A DNA stretch of 49,732 nt from JAFDZV01 sp966128725. GTDB taxonomy: Bacteria > Bacteroidota > Ignavibacteria > OLB7. The stretch spans positions 1 through 49,732 of the forward strand of contig CBHYLN010000020.1 in assembly GCA_966128725.1 (NCBI GenBank), written 5' to 3'. The notes beneath the pieces were generated by a model. That model was not told the DNA's origin and searched no databases. It was given only the letters and a program-made list of their open reading frames with translations. This document shows, one piece after another, positions 18,786 to 26,523 of this stretch. Both the position numbers and the translations under genes were made by a program. Each line of letters starts with the position of its first letter. Position 1 is the stretch's first letter.

Positions 18786-19766
18786 CTAGATCTGCGCGGG
18801 CTCGATGGCATGAAGCTGCCGGAGATCCACACCCACCGTGGTTTCGTTGCCGGTGCTGGGCAGGAACATGTCGGTAAAACGCGCGCCCCACACTACCTCG
18901 TTGTGGCGATAGGACATCCGCGCATGCACCGTTGTTGAGAACGTATCATCCATGCCGGTAAGCAGCACCAGAAACTCGGTCTCCGTATCGCGCATCACCT
19001 CGGGCGTGAACGACGCGATAGGGCTTTGGCTGGTGATGTTGTGCACGATTGTCCAGTGCAACGGGAAGAACGATACGTGCCCGCGTTCCAGATCGAGCAT
19101 CCGATACTGCCGCATGCGCCGGCCGTCCACCTCCTCAACCCAGCTCACCATCAGGCGTATGTCAACCTCGATAAGCTGGCTCTTCCGCATGTTGACGATG
19201 CGGAACTCGAACGCCCTGCCGCCCCGATACGGCGCAATAATCGCCCGGTTGCTGAACAGGATCCGCGCGGTGGGCCGTGAGAAGCGGGCAAAAAGCAGGC
19301 CGGTTGACAGCGCGAACAGGAACAGCCCAACAAAGGTTTCCAGCATCACAAGGATATTGGCGCCCAGGGTGTTCGGGCTTACGTGGCCATATCCAACAGT
19401 GGTAAAGGTTTGAACGCTGAAGAAGAAGCACTTCAGGAAACGCTGGCCGAGATCGAGATTCTCCAGGCCGCTGAGCGCCGTTGGCCCTGCCGCCACGTAG
19501 GCAAGCGCGAACAGGACGTTGATAAGGCAGTAGATGGCAAAGACGCTGACGTAGAAGCGGAACCACGAAAGGTTCAGCAACGTGTGATACGCATTGATGG
19601 ATTCAAAGAACGATAACCCAACACGGGACACGTTGAACGATCCATCGCGATTCAGCAATCGTTGCCGGCTTTCCTCCGACACCCGCGATCCAAATCCCAG
19701 ATCGCGGAGATCTTCCTGCGGCGCCTGCGCACCGTTTTCCCTGTAATCGGATCGCACTCGTTTCAT
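18786..19766 (-). CDS. Inward-rectifier potassium channel, KirBac type
   Basis: 326 residues from the ATG at 19766; an upstream TTG at 19772 is possible but adds only two residues. The architecture is that of KirBac: an N-terminal slide helix region, TM1 (about residues 68-92), a pore helix leading into the selectivity filter T-V-G-Y-G (residues 123-127), TM2 (about 133-160), then a large beta-rich cytoplasmic immunoglobulin-like domain (for example RAFEFRIVNMRKSQLIEVDI). Such channels conduct K+ across the inner membrane, with gating by lipids or ligands. It converges with the DUF1287 gene. Confidence 0.93.
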   Translation of the reverse strand: MKRVRSDYRENGAQAPQEDLRDLGFGSRVSEESRQRLLNRDGSFNVSRVGLSFFESINAYHTLLNLSWFRFYVSVFAIYCLINVLFALAYVAAGPTALSGLENLDLGQRFLKCFFFSVQTFTTVGYGHVSPNTLGANILVMLETFVGLFLFALSTGLLFARFSRPTARILFSNRAIIAPYRGGRAFEFRIVNMRKSQLIEVDIRLMVSWVEEVDGRRMRQYRMLDLERGHVSFFPLHWTIVHNITSQSPIASFTPEVMRDTETEFLVLLTGMDDTFSTTVHARMSYRHNEVVWGARFTDMFLPSTGNETTVGVDLRQLHAIEPAQI

Positions 19767-19897
19767 ACGCAATGATGTTGGAGATAAAGCGTGTTGGCGC
19801 AGGCCCTGCGCTACTGCGGTGTTGGGTCACTGCCCGCGTGGTTCCGGAAGAGGTTGCCGCCGGGCTCGCCAGCGGCATCGCCACGCGCTACCGGCGC

Positions 19898-20260
19898 TCA
19901 GACACCGGCCGATAGCCCGGCCCCGCCCTCATCCGGAATGCGTCGCGTGGCCACCGCGATATCATACGAGCGGCGCAGCAACCCAAGCGCCCGTTCAACA
20001 TCGTCGGCCTGGCGAAGATAACAGCTTACCCACCCACTGTTGGGAACATGGTGATGCGGTTTCGCCAACCCACCGTTGACAACCTCATCGCGAACCTGCA
20101 TGGGGAACGGGATATCCACAAGCGCGTCGCCGTGGATATGGCCGATTTCGCGGCGGCCAAGCCTGTACTCGGTGCCACCGAATCGATGCGGCCCCGAAGT
20201 TATGCCCGGCCACAACAACACTTGCTCATGAATCAACAAACCGCTTCCAGCAACCGGCAT
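19898..20260 (-). CDS. DUF5519 (luciferase-domain) family protein
   Basis: 120 residues. It has the compact pattern of this family: EIGHIHGDALVDIPFPMQVRDE, then PHHHVPNSGWVSCYLR, then DVERALGLLRRSYD. These small proteins are annotated as luciferase-domain proteins because of weak similarity, but no oxidase activity is shown. A GGAGG ribosome site lies directly upstream of the ATG at 20260, inside the 15-nt gap after the pirin gene, so the two are co-transcribed. Confidence 0.8.
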   Translation of the reverse strand: MPVAGSGLLIHEQVLLWPGITSGPHRFGGTEYRLGRREIGHIHGDALVDIPFPMQVRDEVVNGGLAKPHHHVPNSGWVSCYLRQADDVERALGLLRRSYDIAVATRRIPDEGGAGLSAGV

Positions 20261-20275
20261 GATACCCTCCGTTAT

Positions 20276-21199
20276 TTATGTGTGATGCGAGGCAGTGACG
20301 CCGGCAGCCGGCGACTGCGGCAACGGCTCGATCGTCCCCATCAAGCCCCGTTTGTAATCATCGATCGCCTGAAGAATCTCCTGCTTGGAGTTCATGACAA
20401 ACGGCCCGTACGATACCACCGGCTCGTTCAGCGGCTCACCGGCCAGCAGCATCAACGACATCCCGCCCGGGCCGGCGGCGAACTCCACCTGCTGGCCGTC
20501 GTGCGCGTACACAAGCGCCTCGCCATCGGCAACGGCAACGCTGCCGGCAAATCCCTCGCCCTCGGTTATATAGGCCAGGGCGTTGAAGGTCTCGGGCACG
20601 GCAACGGCAAGGTTCCCGCCGGGATCGAGCTGTACGTGCACGGCCATGATGGGTGTGCGCGTAACGGCCGGCCCACGCACGGCGCCCACAGCACCGGCAA
20701 TCACGCGCATATGCGAGCCGCCGGCCGGATCGTTGATCACCGGAATGTCCGACGCGGCAAGCGTCTGGTATCCGGGCTCGGTCATCTTGTCGCGCCGCGG
20801 CAGATTTACCCACAACTGGATACCGTGCATGCGCCCACCATTTTCGTGGAAGGTCGGCTCCAGCATCTCCGAGTGAATGATGCCGGAACCAGCGGTCATC
20901 CATTGCACATCGCCCGGCCCGATCACCCCGTGATTGCCACGCGAGTCGCGGTGCTCCACGCTGCCATCGAATATGATCGACACAGCCTCGAAACCACGGT
21001 GGGGATGATCCGACACACCGCTGCCCTGACCAGGCTCCAGCCGAATCGGCCCCATGTGGTCCAGAAGAAGGAATGGATCAACCTGCTGAAGCTCCGGTGT
21101 TGGAAACGGTCGCCGCACATTGAAGCCAGGGGCAACGTTCTCCCGCCGCCCCGTTACACGACGCGAGATGCTGCGCGTCGGGATCCTGTGTTCGTTCAT
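20276..21199 (-). CDS. Pirin family protein
   Basis: 307 residues of the bicupin pirin family. The N-terminal cupin carries the metal ligands in SDHPHRGFE (H65, H67) and in GIIHSEM (H109, E111), matching the Fe-binding quartet of human pirin. RPFPTPELQQVDPFLLLDH is the family's opening motif. Bacterial pirins can act as quercetinases or regulate metabolism; the substrate here cannot be told. A GAGGA site precedes the ATG at 21199. It leads a two-gene unit with DUF5519. Confidence 0.93.
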   Translation of the reverse strand: MNEHRIPTRSISRRVTGRRENVAPGFNVRRPFPTPELQQVDPFLLLDHMGPIRLEPGQGSGVSDHPHRGFEAVSIIFDGSVEHRDSRGNHGVIGPGDVQWMTAGSGIIHSEMLEPTFHENGGRMHGIQLWVNLPRRDKMTEPGYQTLAASDIPVINDPAGGSHMRVIAGAVGAVRGPAVTRTPIMAVHVQLDPGGNLAVAVPETFNALAYITEGEGFAGSVAVADGEALVYAHDGQQVEFAAGPGGMSLMLLAGEPLNEPVVSYGPFVMNSKQEILQAIDDYKRGLMGTIEPLPQSPAAGVTASHHT

Positions 21200-21468
21200 G
21201 CAAACGTCCTCGTAATTTTTGTTCGCCTATGAACGTTCGCACAGCACGGAAATTGTCTCAACGAGGATTAACCCACCCTGCCGGTTCAGTGAAATCCCCG
21301 CAACGCCAACAACAGCACGGCCGCGCCACCCGGGTATCACACAGCGCTGGTCACAGCATGGATCGATTGTCCAGGATGTACGCTTCGTGGGATACCGCAT
21401 GCAGCGCGGCCGCCATGGGGCCACATTCGGCGGCGGGAACCCCGCCGCCGATGCAGGTATTACAGTTG

Positions 21469-22896
21469 TCAGTCCTCCGACCTGCCGTCGCGCGACATCA
21501 GCACAAGCCGTGGCTTGAACGATGCAACGGTCTCAACAAGATCGGTTTGTACGGCAAGCACATCGGCGATGTCCTTGTAGGCCTGTGGCGCCTCGTCCAT
21601 GCCGCCGCCAAGCAGTTCAACACCCCGTTCCTTAAGCCACGTATCGCGCTCGCGCTTCGGGATGCTCTCCTTGGCCTTCTTCCGGCTCATCTTGCGGCCG
21701 GCGCCGTGGCTGGCGCTGTTGATGGCATCCTCGCTTCCGCGGCCACGCACCAGATACGAGTCGTGCCCCTGCGAGCCCGGGATAATTCCCAGCACGCCAT
21801 CGTGTGCTGGCGTCGCGCCCTTGCGATGCACGATCACCGTGCGCCCCTTCCACTGTTCGCGCCACGCGAAGTTGTGGTGGTTCTCCACCTGGAACACCGG
21901 CTTTTCGCCGAGCCGCTTGGAGATGGCGCGATGGATGGCGTGATGGCACGCCGAAGCAAACCGGCCTGCAAGGTTCATGCTCACCCAGTATTCCTGGCCC
22001 GGGCCGGAATCCAGATCGAGCCACGCAAGCCGGCGCATGTTCTCCGGCAGCGAGCTCTGGCGCTGCGCAAGCAACGAGTAATACTCGGCGATGCGTGCGC
22101 CAACACCACGGCTTCCCGAGTGCGACATGATCGCCAGATACCGACCAACCGGCAGGCCAAGCGCCTCGGAATCCGAAGCCCCAACCTCCAGGATGCCCGC
22201 ATCCACGAAGTGATTGCCGCTTCCGCTGGTGCCAAGCTGCTCGTACGCACGGTCCTTCAGATGCCGCAACAACGGGGTGGCGTACCAATCCTCGTCGTCC
22301 ATCACATCATGCTGGCGCCGTTCGTATTGCCCGAACTTCGCCCCGACACCAAATCGCGTTTCCTCGATCATCGCGCGCCGGATCCGATCGGTTGACGCGC
22401 GGTTCTTGAACCACCCGTCGGTGCCGGCCGGATATACCGTCATCATCATCCGGCACGCGATGTCCACGCCAACCATGTACGGGGCAACCGCGTTCTCAAG
22501 CGCAACAACACCGCCGATCGGGATGCCGTATCCAACGTGCGCGTCGGGCATCAAGGCCCCACCAACGGTCACAGGAAGGGCCATCGCTCCATGAAGCTGT
22601 TCCACCGCCGCGCGGTCGATCAACTCCGGACCCCACACCGGGGCCTGGATCGGCTCGGCACGCAGCACGTACCGCTCCGGCTCGCGAGCCTGCACCAACG
22701 CGGCCGCCAGCGTTGCCCGCGCATCCGAGCCGTTGAGATAGCTCTCGGGTTCGGACTGGATCGCGGCCAGCTCGGCCAGAATTGCATTGTCATCAAGCCC
22801 GTCGGCCGCCAGCAACGCCGCCAATGCCAGCGCCTTGCCAACCAACGGACCCTGCGGCCAGCCGGCATTCTTCAACGTGGTTCCAGTAATGTTCAT
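21469..22896 (-). CDS. rtcB: RNA-splicing ligase RtcB
   Basis: 475 residues. RtcB joins 2',3'-cyclic phosphate or 3'-phosphate and 5'-OH RNA ends using GTP and Mn, and repairs tRNA or rRNA cleaved by ribotoxins. All signature blocks are visible: MPDAHVGYGIPIGGVVA, VGVDIACRMMM (Mn-binding Cys), GTSGSGNHFVDAG, SHSGSRGVGA, GSQGHDSYLVRG, and SHGAGRKMSR, whose His takes the GMP. The start at 22896 was chosen because GGAGA precedes it by a normal spacing; an upstream TTG at 22914 is less likely. The gene begins only about 30 nt after the stop of the ABC-F gene, on the same strand. Confidence 0.95.
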   Translation of the reverse strand: MNITGTTLKNAGWPQGPLVGKALALAALLAADGLDDNAILAELAAIQSEPESYLNGSDARATLAAALVQAREPERYVLRAEPIQAPVWGPELIDRAAVEQLHGAMALPVTVGGALMPDAHVGYGIPIGGVVALENAVAPYMVGVDIACRMMMTVYPAGTDGWFKNRASTDRIRRAMIEETRFGVGAKFGQYERRQHDVMDDEDWYATPLLRHLKDRAYEQLGTSGSGNHFVDAGILEVGASDSEALGLPVGRYLAIMSHSGSRGVGARIAEYYSLLAQRQSSLPENMRRLAWLDLDSGPGQEYWVSMNLAGRFASACHHAIHRAISKRLGEKPVFQVENHHNFAWREQWKGRTVIVHRKGATPAHDGVLGIIPGSQGHDSYLVRGRGSEDAINSASHGAGRKMSRKKAKESIPKRERDTWLKERGVELLGGGMDEAPQAYKDIADVLAVQTDLVETVASFKPRLVLMSRDGRSED

Positions 22897-22926
22897 TGTT
22901 CGGTCTCCATTCAATCATTGTGTTCA

Positions 22927-24528
22927 TCAGGCGCAAGGCTCAGGTCGCCGCCCGGGCTGGGATAACTCCACAACACGGGTTGCCGTGCGCTCCACGAATC
23001 GGGCGTCGTGATCCACGAAGAGAATCGTGGCGCCACTGTGGCACACGGCATCCTCGATGCGCGCGCGCGTATCAAGATCCAGGTAGTTCATCGGCTCGTC
23101 CCATATGTATAGATGATGCGCGCCAACAAACGAACGGCAGAGATCGATCTTCCTCAGCTCGCCCCGGCTGAGCGTTTCCAGTTGGATGTCGCCACCGCCC
23201 GACACGCCCAGCGCCCCCAGCACCACCCGAAACTCCACCTCATCAATCCCTGCTTCCCGGAGATGCCGGTTCAGCGAGCCGGCCGACCAGCGCGGGTTCT
23301 GGTAGGCATACGCCACATCGATATGTCGCGGAATGTGCACGTATCCGGATCCCGGAATTATCTCGCCCGCCAGCGCCCGCAGCAACGTTGTCTTGCCCGA
23401 TCCATTCCCCCCCACAATCGCCACGCGTTCGCCGGACTGTATCGTAAGCGATACGTTGTCCAGCACCAGCCGACCGCCCAGCTCCACCGAAAGCCCCTCG
23501 GCGCGGGCAACGATCGCGGGCGCATCGGCGGCAGGCATAAGCCAGATCGGTCTGGAGCGCTCAACATCGTGCAGCAACGCCTGCTTTTCGGCCAGCATCC
23601 GCTCCACACGCTCCTCGGCATGCAGCGCCCGCTTCATCATCTTTGCGGCGCGATGGCTTACAAAGCCCTTGTTGAACGCGCCGCGTTTTTCACGCTCGCG
23701 TGCCGCCGACCAGTTGCGCCGCTCGCGGGCGGTTTCGGCAAGGTCATCGATCTCGCGCTCCAGGTTTTCGTTCCGCCGATGTTCGTGCAACTCGCGCCGC
23801 GCACGTTGCTGCTCCCAGTCGGCAAAACCGCCCGGATGCACGGCGGCCCCGGTGGGCGTGATCGCAATCACGTGATCGGCCGAAAGCTCCAGCAGCGTGC
23901 GATCGTGCGAAACGAGCAGCCAACCGGATTTCCGCGCCAGGTATTCGCCAAGCACCGCGCGCCCCTGGCGATCCAGGTGGTCGGTGGGCTCGTCGATCAA
24001 CTGGTAGGTGTCGGGCCGAAGAAACAATGCCGCGATCATGGCACGGGTTGCTTCACCACCGCTCAACGAGGTAAACGGCCGGTCGAGAACCGACTCGTCC
24101 AACCCCAACAACCCGCATTCGCGATCGATGCGCGCATCGATATCATAGCCGCCAGCCCGTTCAAACAATTCCAGCAGATCGCCATATCGTTCGAGGTCGG
24201 CCTCGGATTGCAGGCGCGAGAGCGTTTGCAGCTCGCGTTCCCACATATCGAAGGGCGCAACCGCGCCGCGCACAACCTCGCGCACCGCGCGCGCGGGCTG
24301 CGATATTTCGTACGGGAAATACGAGGCGATTGTCGGCACGTGCACCACACCGCTGGCAGGCGAAAGGTCGCCCGAAATCAACCTCAGCAGTGTGGTTTTA
24401 CCGCGACCATTTCGCCCAACCAGCGCCGTGCGCCATCCTGTATCAATCGACAGCGTCAATCGGTTAAATACTTCCTCCAGCGGGGAGGGATAATGAAAAC
24501 TCATCTCGCGAATTTCCACGGTACCCAT
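22927..24528 (-). CDS. ABC-F ATPase, Lsa/Vga-like ribosome-protection type
   Basis: 533 residues with two ATPase cassettes and no membrane part. The first cassette has Walker A G38-R-N-G-R-G-K44-T, the signature SLSGGEATRAMIA and QLIDEPTDHLD. A charged, helical linker (about residues 235-300, RRNENLEREIDDLAETARER) is the P-site tRNA interaction motif position. The second cassette has GGNGSGKTT, LSRGELRKIDL and IWDEPMNYLD. GRNGRGKTT and WDEPxNYxD are typical of the Lsa/Vga/Msr branch that dislodges antibiotics such as lincosamides or pleuromutilins, or rescues stalled ribosomes. Whether this one gives resistance is unknown. An AAGGAG site precedes the ATG at 24528. Confidence 0.92.
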   Translation of the reverse strand: MGTVEIREMSFHYPSPLEEVFNRLTLSIDTGWRTALVGRNGRGKTTLLRLISGDLSPASGVVHVPTIASYFPYEISQPARAVREVVRGAVAPFDMWERELQTLSRLQSEADLERYGDLLELFERAGGYDIDARIDRECGLLGLDESVLDRPFTSLSGGEATRAMIAALFLRPDTYQLIDEPTDHLDRQGRAVLGEYLARKSGWLLVSHDRTLLELSADHVIAITPTGAAVHPGGFADWEQQRARRELHEHRRNENLEREIDDLAETARERRNWSAAREREKRGAFNKGFVSHRAAKMMKRALHAEERVERMLAEKQALLHDVERSRPIWLMPAADAPAIVARAEGLSVELGGRLVLDNVSLTIQSGERVAIVGGNGSGKTTLLRALAGEIIPGSGYVHIPRHIDVAYAYQNPRWSAGSLNRHLREAGIDEVEFRVVLGALGVSGGGDIQLETLSRGELRKIDLCRSFVGAHHLYIWDEPMNYLDLDTRARIEDAVCHSGATILFVDHDARFVERTATRVVELSQPGRRPEPCA

Positions 24529-24595
24529 ATGATGGCTCCTTCAGTTAGTGGAACAACGGGATGTCGGCGGTTGCGTGCGCAGTGGCACTCAAAGT

Positions 24596-24641
24596 GGCCG
24601 GCACGGCTCGCGATCGTTCAGGATCGGAACTCGTGCCGGCC
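24596..24641 (-). promoter_or_regulatory. Stem-loop in the leader of the ABC-F gene
   Basis: A perfect 10-bp outer stem (GGCCGGCACG with CGTGCCGGCC) encloses a nested 5-bp stem (CGATC with GATCG, 6-nt loop). It lies about 70 nt before the ABC-F start, in its transcribed leader, and overlaps a 10-codon ORF. ABC-F resistance genes are often controlled by leader-peptide attenuation, so this is a plausible switch; the mechanism is inferred. Confidence 0.6.
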
Positions 24642-24650
24642 CGTCTTCAT
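24618..24650 (-). CDS. Putative leader peptide, 10 residues
   Basis: A short ORF, MKTGRHEFRS plus a stop, starts just upstream of the ABC-F leader hairpin and runs through its 5' arm and most of the loop. A ribosome stalled on it would prevent the outer stem from forming. A second tiny ORF (MSML) lies just upstream (24653-24667 region). No strong ribosome-binding site precedes it. Support is positional only. Confidence 0.35.
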   Translation of the reverse strand: MKTGRHEFRS

Positions 24651-25074
24651 CGCATCAGAGCATGCTCATCGGGTACAGTAGATTTTCGTTTTACAATGAA
24701 AGGCACGACCTGGTGTAACAGGCAGGCAGAATAACGGCGCGGATTGCGCTGCCGCACGCCACGCTCCTCATCCCCCCCGATCCACGCGGCACCGATCGGC
24801 ACACACACGCCAGTTAATGGCGCGGCGCCAGACCATACCACGCGGATCGGGGGAGTTTCTCCGATCGTTGCCTCGGTGTGAATTATTCCAGACAGCAAAT
24901 CGCACAACCGACCACGGGAATTTTCCGAACGGTTCGGGCAATAGATTGCCCTCCCGGATCACGCGTTATTTTTCGCGCGATTGGGAACTACCCGTGGCTC
25001 GTGGATTCAGTACGATTGATATCCCGGCCCTACAGGCTGCACAGGCATTTCAACCGACGGGTTGTGTGTGCTGG

Positions 25075-25329
25075 TCAGTTAAACGACGTTTCCATACGCA
25101 ACTCATTCTGCGTCTGGTGTTGTTGATCGTTGAAGGATGGATCCGTTCTGCTGAGCGATCTGTTGAAATAGCTCAGTACCTCGGACTGTTCAACAACAGT
25201 CAACTGCAAGGCGGCCAAACGGACGCGAATGAGACGTTCTTCTGAACGTCGCAGTGAACGGACGCGCAGGCCAACGCCGCAGATGGCGTTGTTCAACAGT
25301 CTGTTAGCGACACGCGGTATCCGCCACAC
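25075..25329 (-). CDS. Small hypothetical protein, 73-84 residues
   Basis: A minus-strand frame with protein-like composition: an Arg-rich amphipathic stretch (GLRVRSLRRSEERLIRVRLA) followed by LQLTVVEQSEVLSYFNRSL and a polar Gln/Asn-rich end. The start could be the GTG at 25329 or a TTG at 25296; the TTG overlaps the TGA of the small gene upstream (25293-25427), a coupling arrangement. Alternatively the two frames are one gene broken by a frameshift. No family recognised. Confidence 0.35.
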   Translation of the reverse strand: MWRIPRVANRLLNNAICGVGLRVRSLRRSEERLIRVRLAALQLTVVEQSEVLSYFNRSLSRTDPSFNDQQHQTQNELRMETSFN

Positions 25330-25427
25330 ATGCGCCGTGCGATTTCGCAGGCGGCAAGCGTGGCATCAACCGTTATCACGGGCCGCTCGATTCGATACGG
25401 TTCACCTTTGAACTCCAAGCGAATCAT
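25293..25427 (-). CDS. Small hypothetical protein, 44 residues
   Basis: ATG at 25427 preceded by GGAGG at good spacing. The product begins MIRLEFKGEPYRIERPVI and continues with TLAACEIARRMCGGYRV, which reads like a compact beta-hairpin plus helix protein rather than a random frame. It ends at a TGA that overlaps a possible TTG start of the next small ORF. It is located just downstream of an intrinsic terminator reading in the same direction, so it would need its own promoter. No family recognised. Confidence 0.45.
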   Translation of the reverse strand: MIRLEFKGEPYRIERPVITVDATLAACEIARRMCGGYRVSLTDC

Positions 25428-25489
25428 CGACTCGCCCTCCGTTGCGGACATTCATAATTGGATTTCGGCTATCGGTGGCGGATTACAAA

Positions 25490-25708
25490 CAAAAAACCCG
25501 CCATCACTATCGCGAGGGCGGGCCATTCGGACATTCGAATGATTTCGGGCTTCAGTATTTGAAGCGCCTCCCGCCGCGCATCGCAGCATCTCGCATATTA
25601 CCTAGGACCGATGGGCCCTTGGCGCTTGCGCAGATCTGATATGTATGTACGGTCAGGATCATCGTTTTTCTGTTTTGATATTGCAGGGAACAGCCCCTGC
25701 AAAAGTGG
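25490..25708 (-). ncRNA. Candidate small RNA with its own promoter and terminator
   Basis: A minus-strand unit of about 215 nt is bounded by a Bacteroidota-type promoter (25712-25743) and an intrinsic terminator (25491-25522). The predicted RNA starts with a perfect 8-bp hairpin (TTGCAGGG-GCTGTT-CCCTGCAA). It then contains GACCG...CGGTC pairing around GCGC-AA-GCGC, and further hairpins GCTTC-7-GAAGC and ATTCG-6-CGAAT, before the terminator stem. It does not match tmRNA, RNase P, SRP or the closed long-hairpin shape of 6S RNA as far as I can see. It could alternatively be the mRNA of a 36-codon ORF (MILTVHTYQI... ending RGGRRFKY) inside it, which lacks a clear ribosome site. Confidence 0.5.
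25491..25522 (-). terminator. Rho-independent terminator, minus strand
   Basis: Stem CCCGCC with GGCGGG (14-nt loop), followed on the minus strand by six T residues and then GTTTG. It ends transcripts coming from the promoter near 25.72 kb. Confidence 0.75.
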
Positions 25709-25711
25709 GCG

Positions 25712-25743
25712 CAAATGTACAGATCAAATTCATCGCAAGTCAA
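25712..25743 (-). promoter_or_regulatory. Bacteroidota-type promoter, minus strand
   Basis: TTG (minus strand, at 25741-25743), 21-nt spacer, then TACATTTG (25712-25719). This fits the Bacteroidota housekeeping consensus TTG-N19-21-TAnnTTTG exactly. It sits in an AT-rich stretch and points into the candidate small RNA. Confidence 0.6.
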
Positions 25744-26497
25744 GCACGAAATTGATAAATGCAAAAATATTTCTTGATTTATTCAAAGTCCCGTGACGGA
25801 CCATCACGGAGCGTGCAGTATCGGAACTGATCGAGCGCACCTTCACTGCCATGGCACACTCACATCATGTTCCTGGCCCGAGCCTGATGCATCGATGCGC
25901 TGCATACGCGATCGCGGCGTTGTGTTTCGCGGCACCGGACTCGGCACCAATCGGCCGATGCAGTGCCAGCAGCGAAACACGCCCCGGATTCAGCGCGCGC
26001 ACAGGCCTGCCCGACTACCGCCAACCAACGCCCCCCAATGTTCAACAGCCCGTGCGTTGCTCGCGTGGTTGGTGTGCGCTTGGCCGATGCCTCGGTTGAT
26101 ACCCGGGCAGACGTTCGATGCAACCGGGCAGCCGGACGCTTCGCACACCCAAAGATTCCGGGCGCCATGCAGCCGTGCTTGCTACTGCCCTGGTCCCGGA
26201 GCGCTGGGCCGAAGATCGTAGTGGATGACCGCGCGGGGACAAACCGACGCGGACAAATGCAGCCGGCCCCCAATGCAACGCTGAGATCGCCGAGACGTTG
26301 TGCCCGCACTTCGGCACTGTTGGCGATCACGTCGCCCGGTGCCGACGTACCGGCCGTACAGCCTGGGTTCGCATATCGAACGTGATCAAAGAACCAGACG
26401 CCGCAAACTTTCCGCACGGTTTCTCGTTATGAATGCATCGAAGCCCGGCATCCCCATGTCGGGCTCCAGCGCCGGGACCGGGTATTGGCGAAAAATT

Positions 26498-26523
26498 GCC
26501 TTCAAAGGCACATGAAGTGCCTT
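26498..26523 (+). promoter_or_regulatory. Mutually exclusive hairpins (GCCTT / AAGGC / GTGCCTT)
   Basis: Three adjacent segments can pair two ways: GCCTT (26498-26502) with AAGGC (26505-26509), or AAGGCAC (26505-26511) with GTGCCTT (26517-26523). The second hairpin is followed by GTTTGCT. It lies 640 nt before the fibre-like gene. It might be an attenuator or only a terminator; evidence is structural only. Confidence 0.25.

Noticed and set aside
25490..25708. tmRNA or 6S RNA identity for the small RNA
   Set aside because: There is no CCA end or tag reading frame as in tmRNA, and the 5' and 3' ends fold separately rather than pairing as in 6S RNA.
25860..26417. Minus-strand open frame of 185 codons in the gene-poor region
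   Set aside because: Cys/Arg/Ala-rich, no recognised domain, no ribosome site, and equally long overlapping frames exist on the other strand; it looks like a GC-driven chance frame or a decayed gene.
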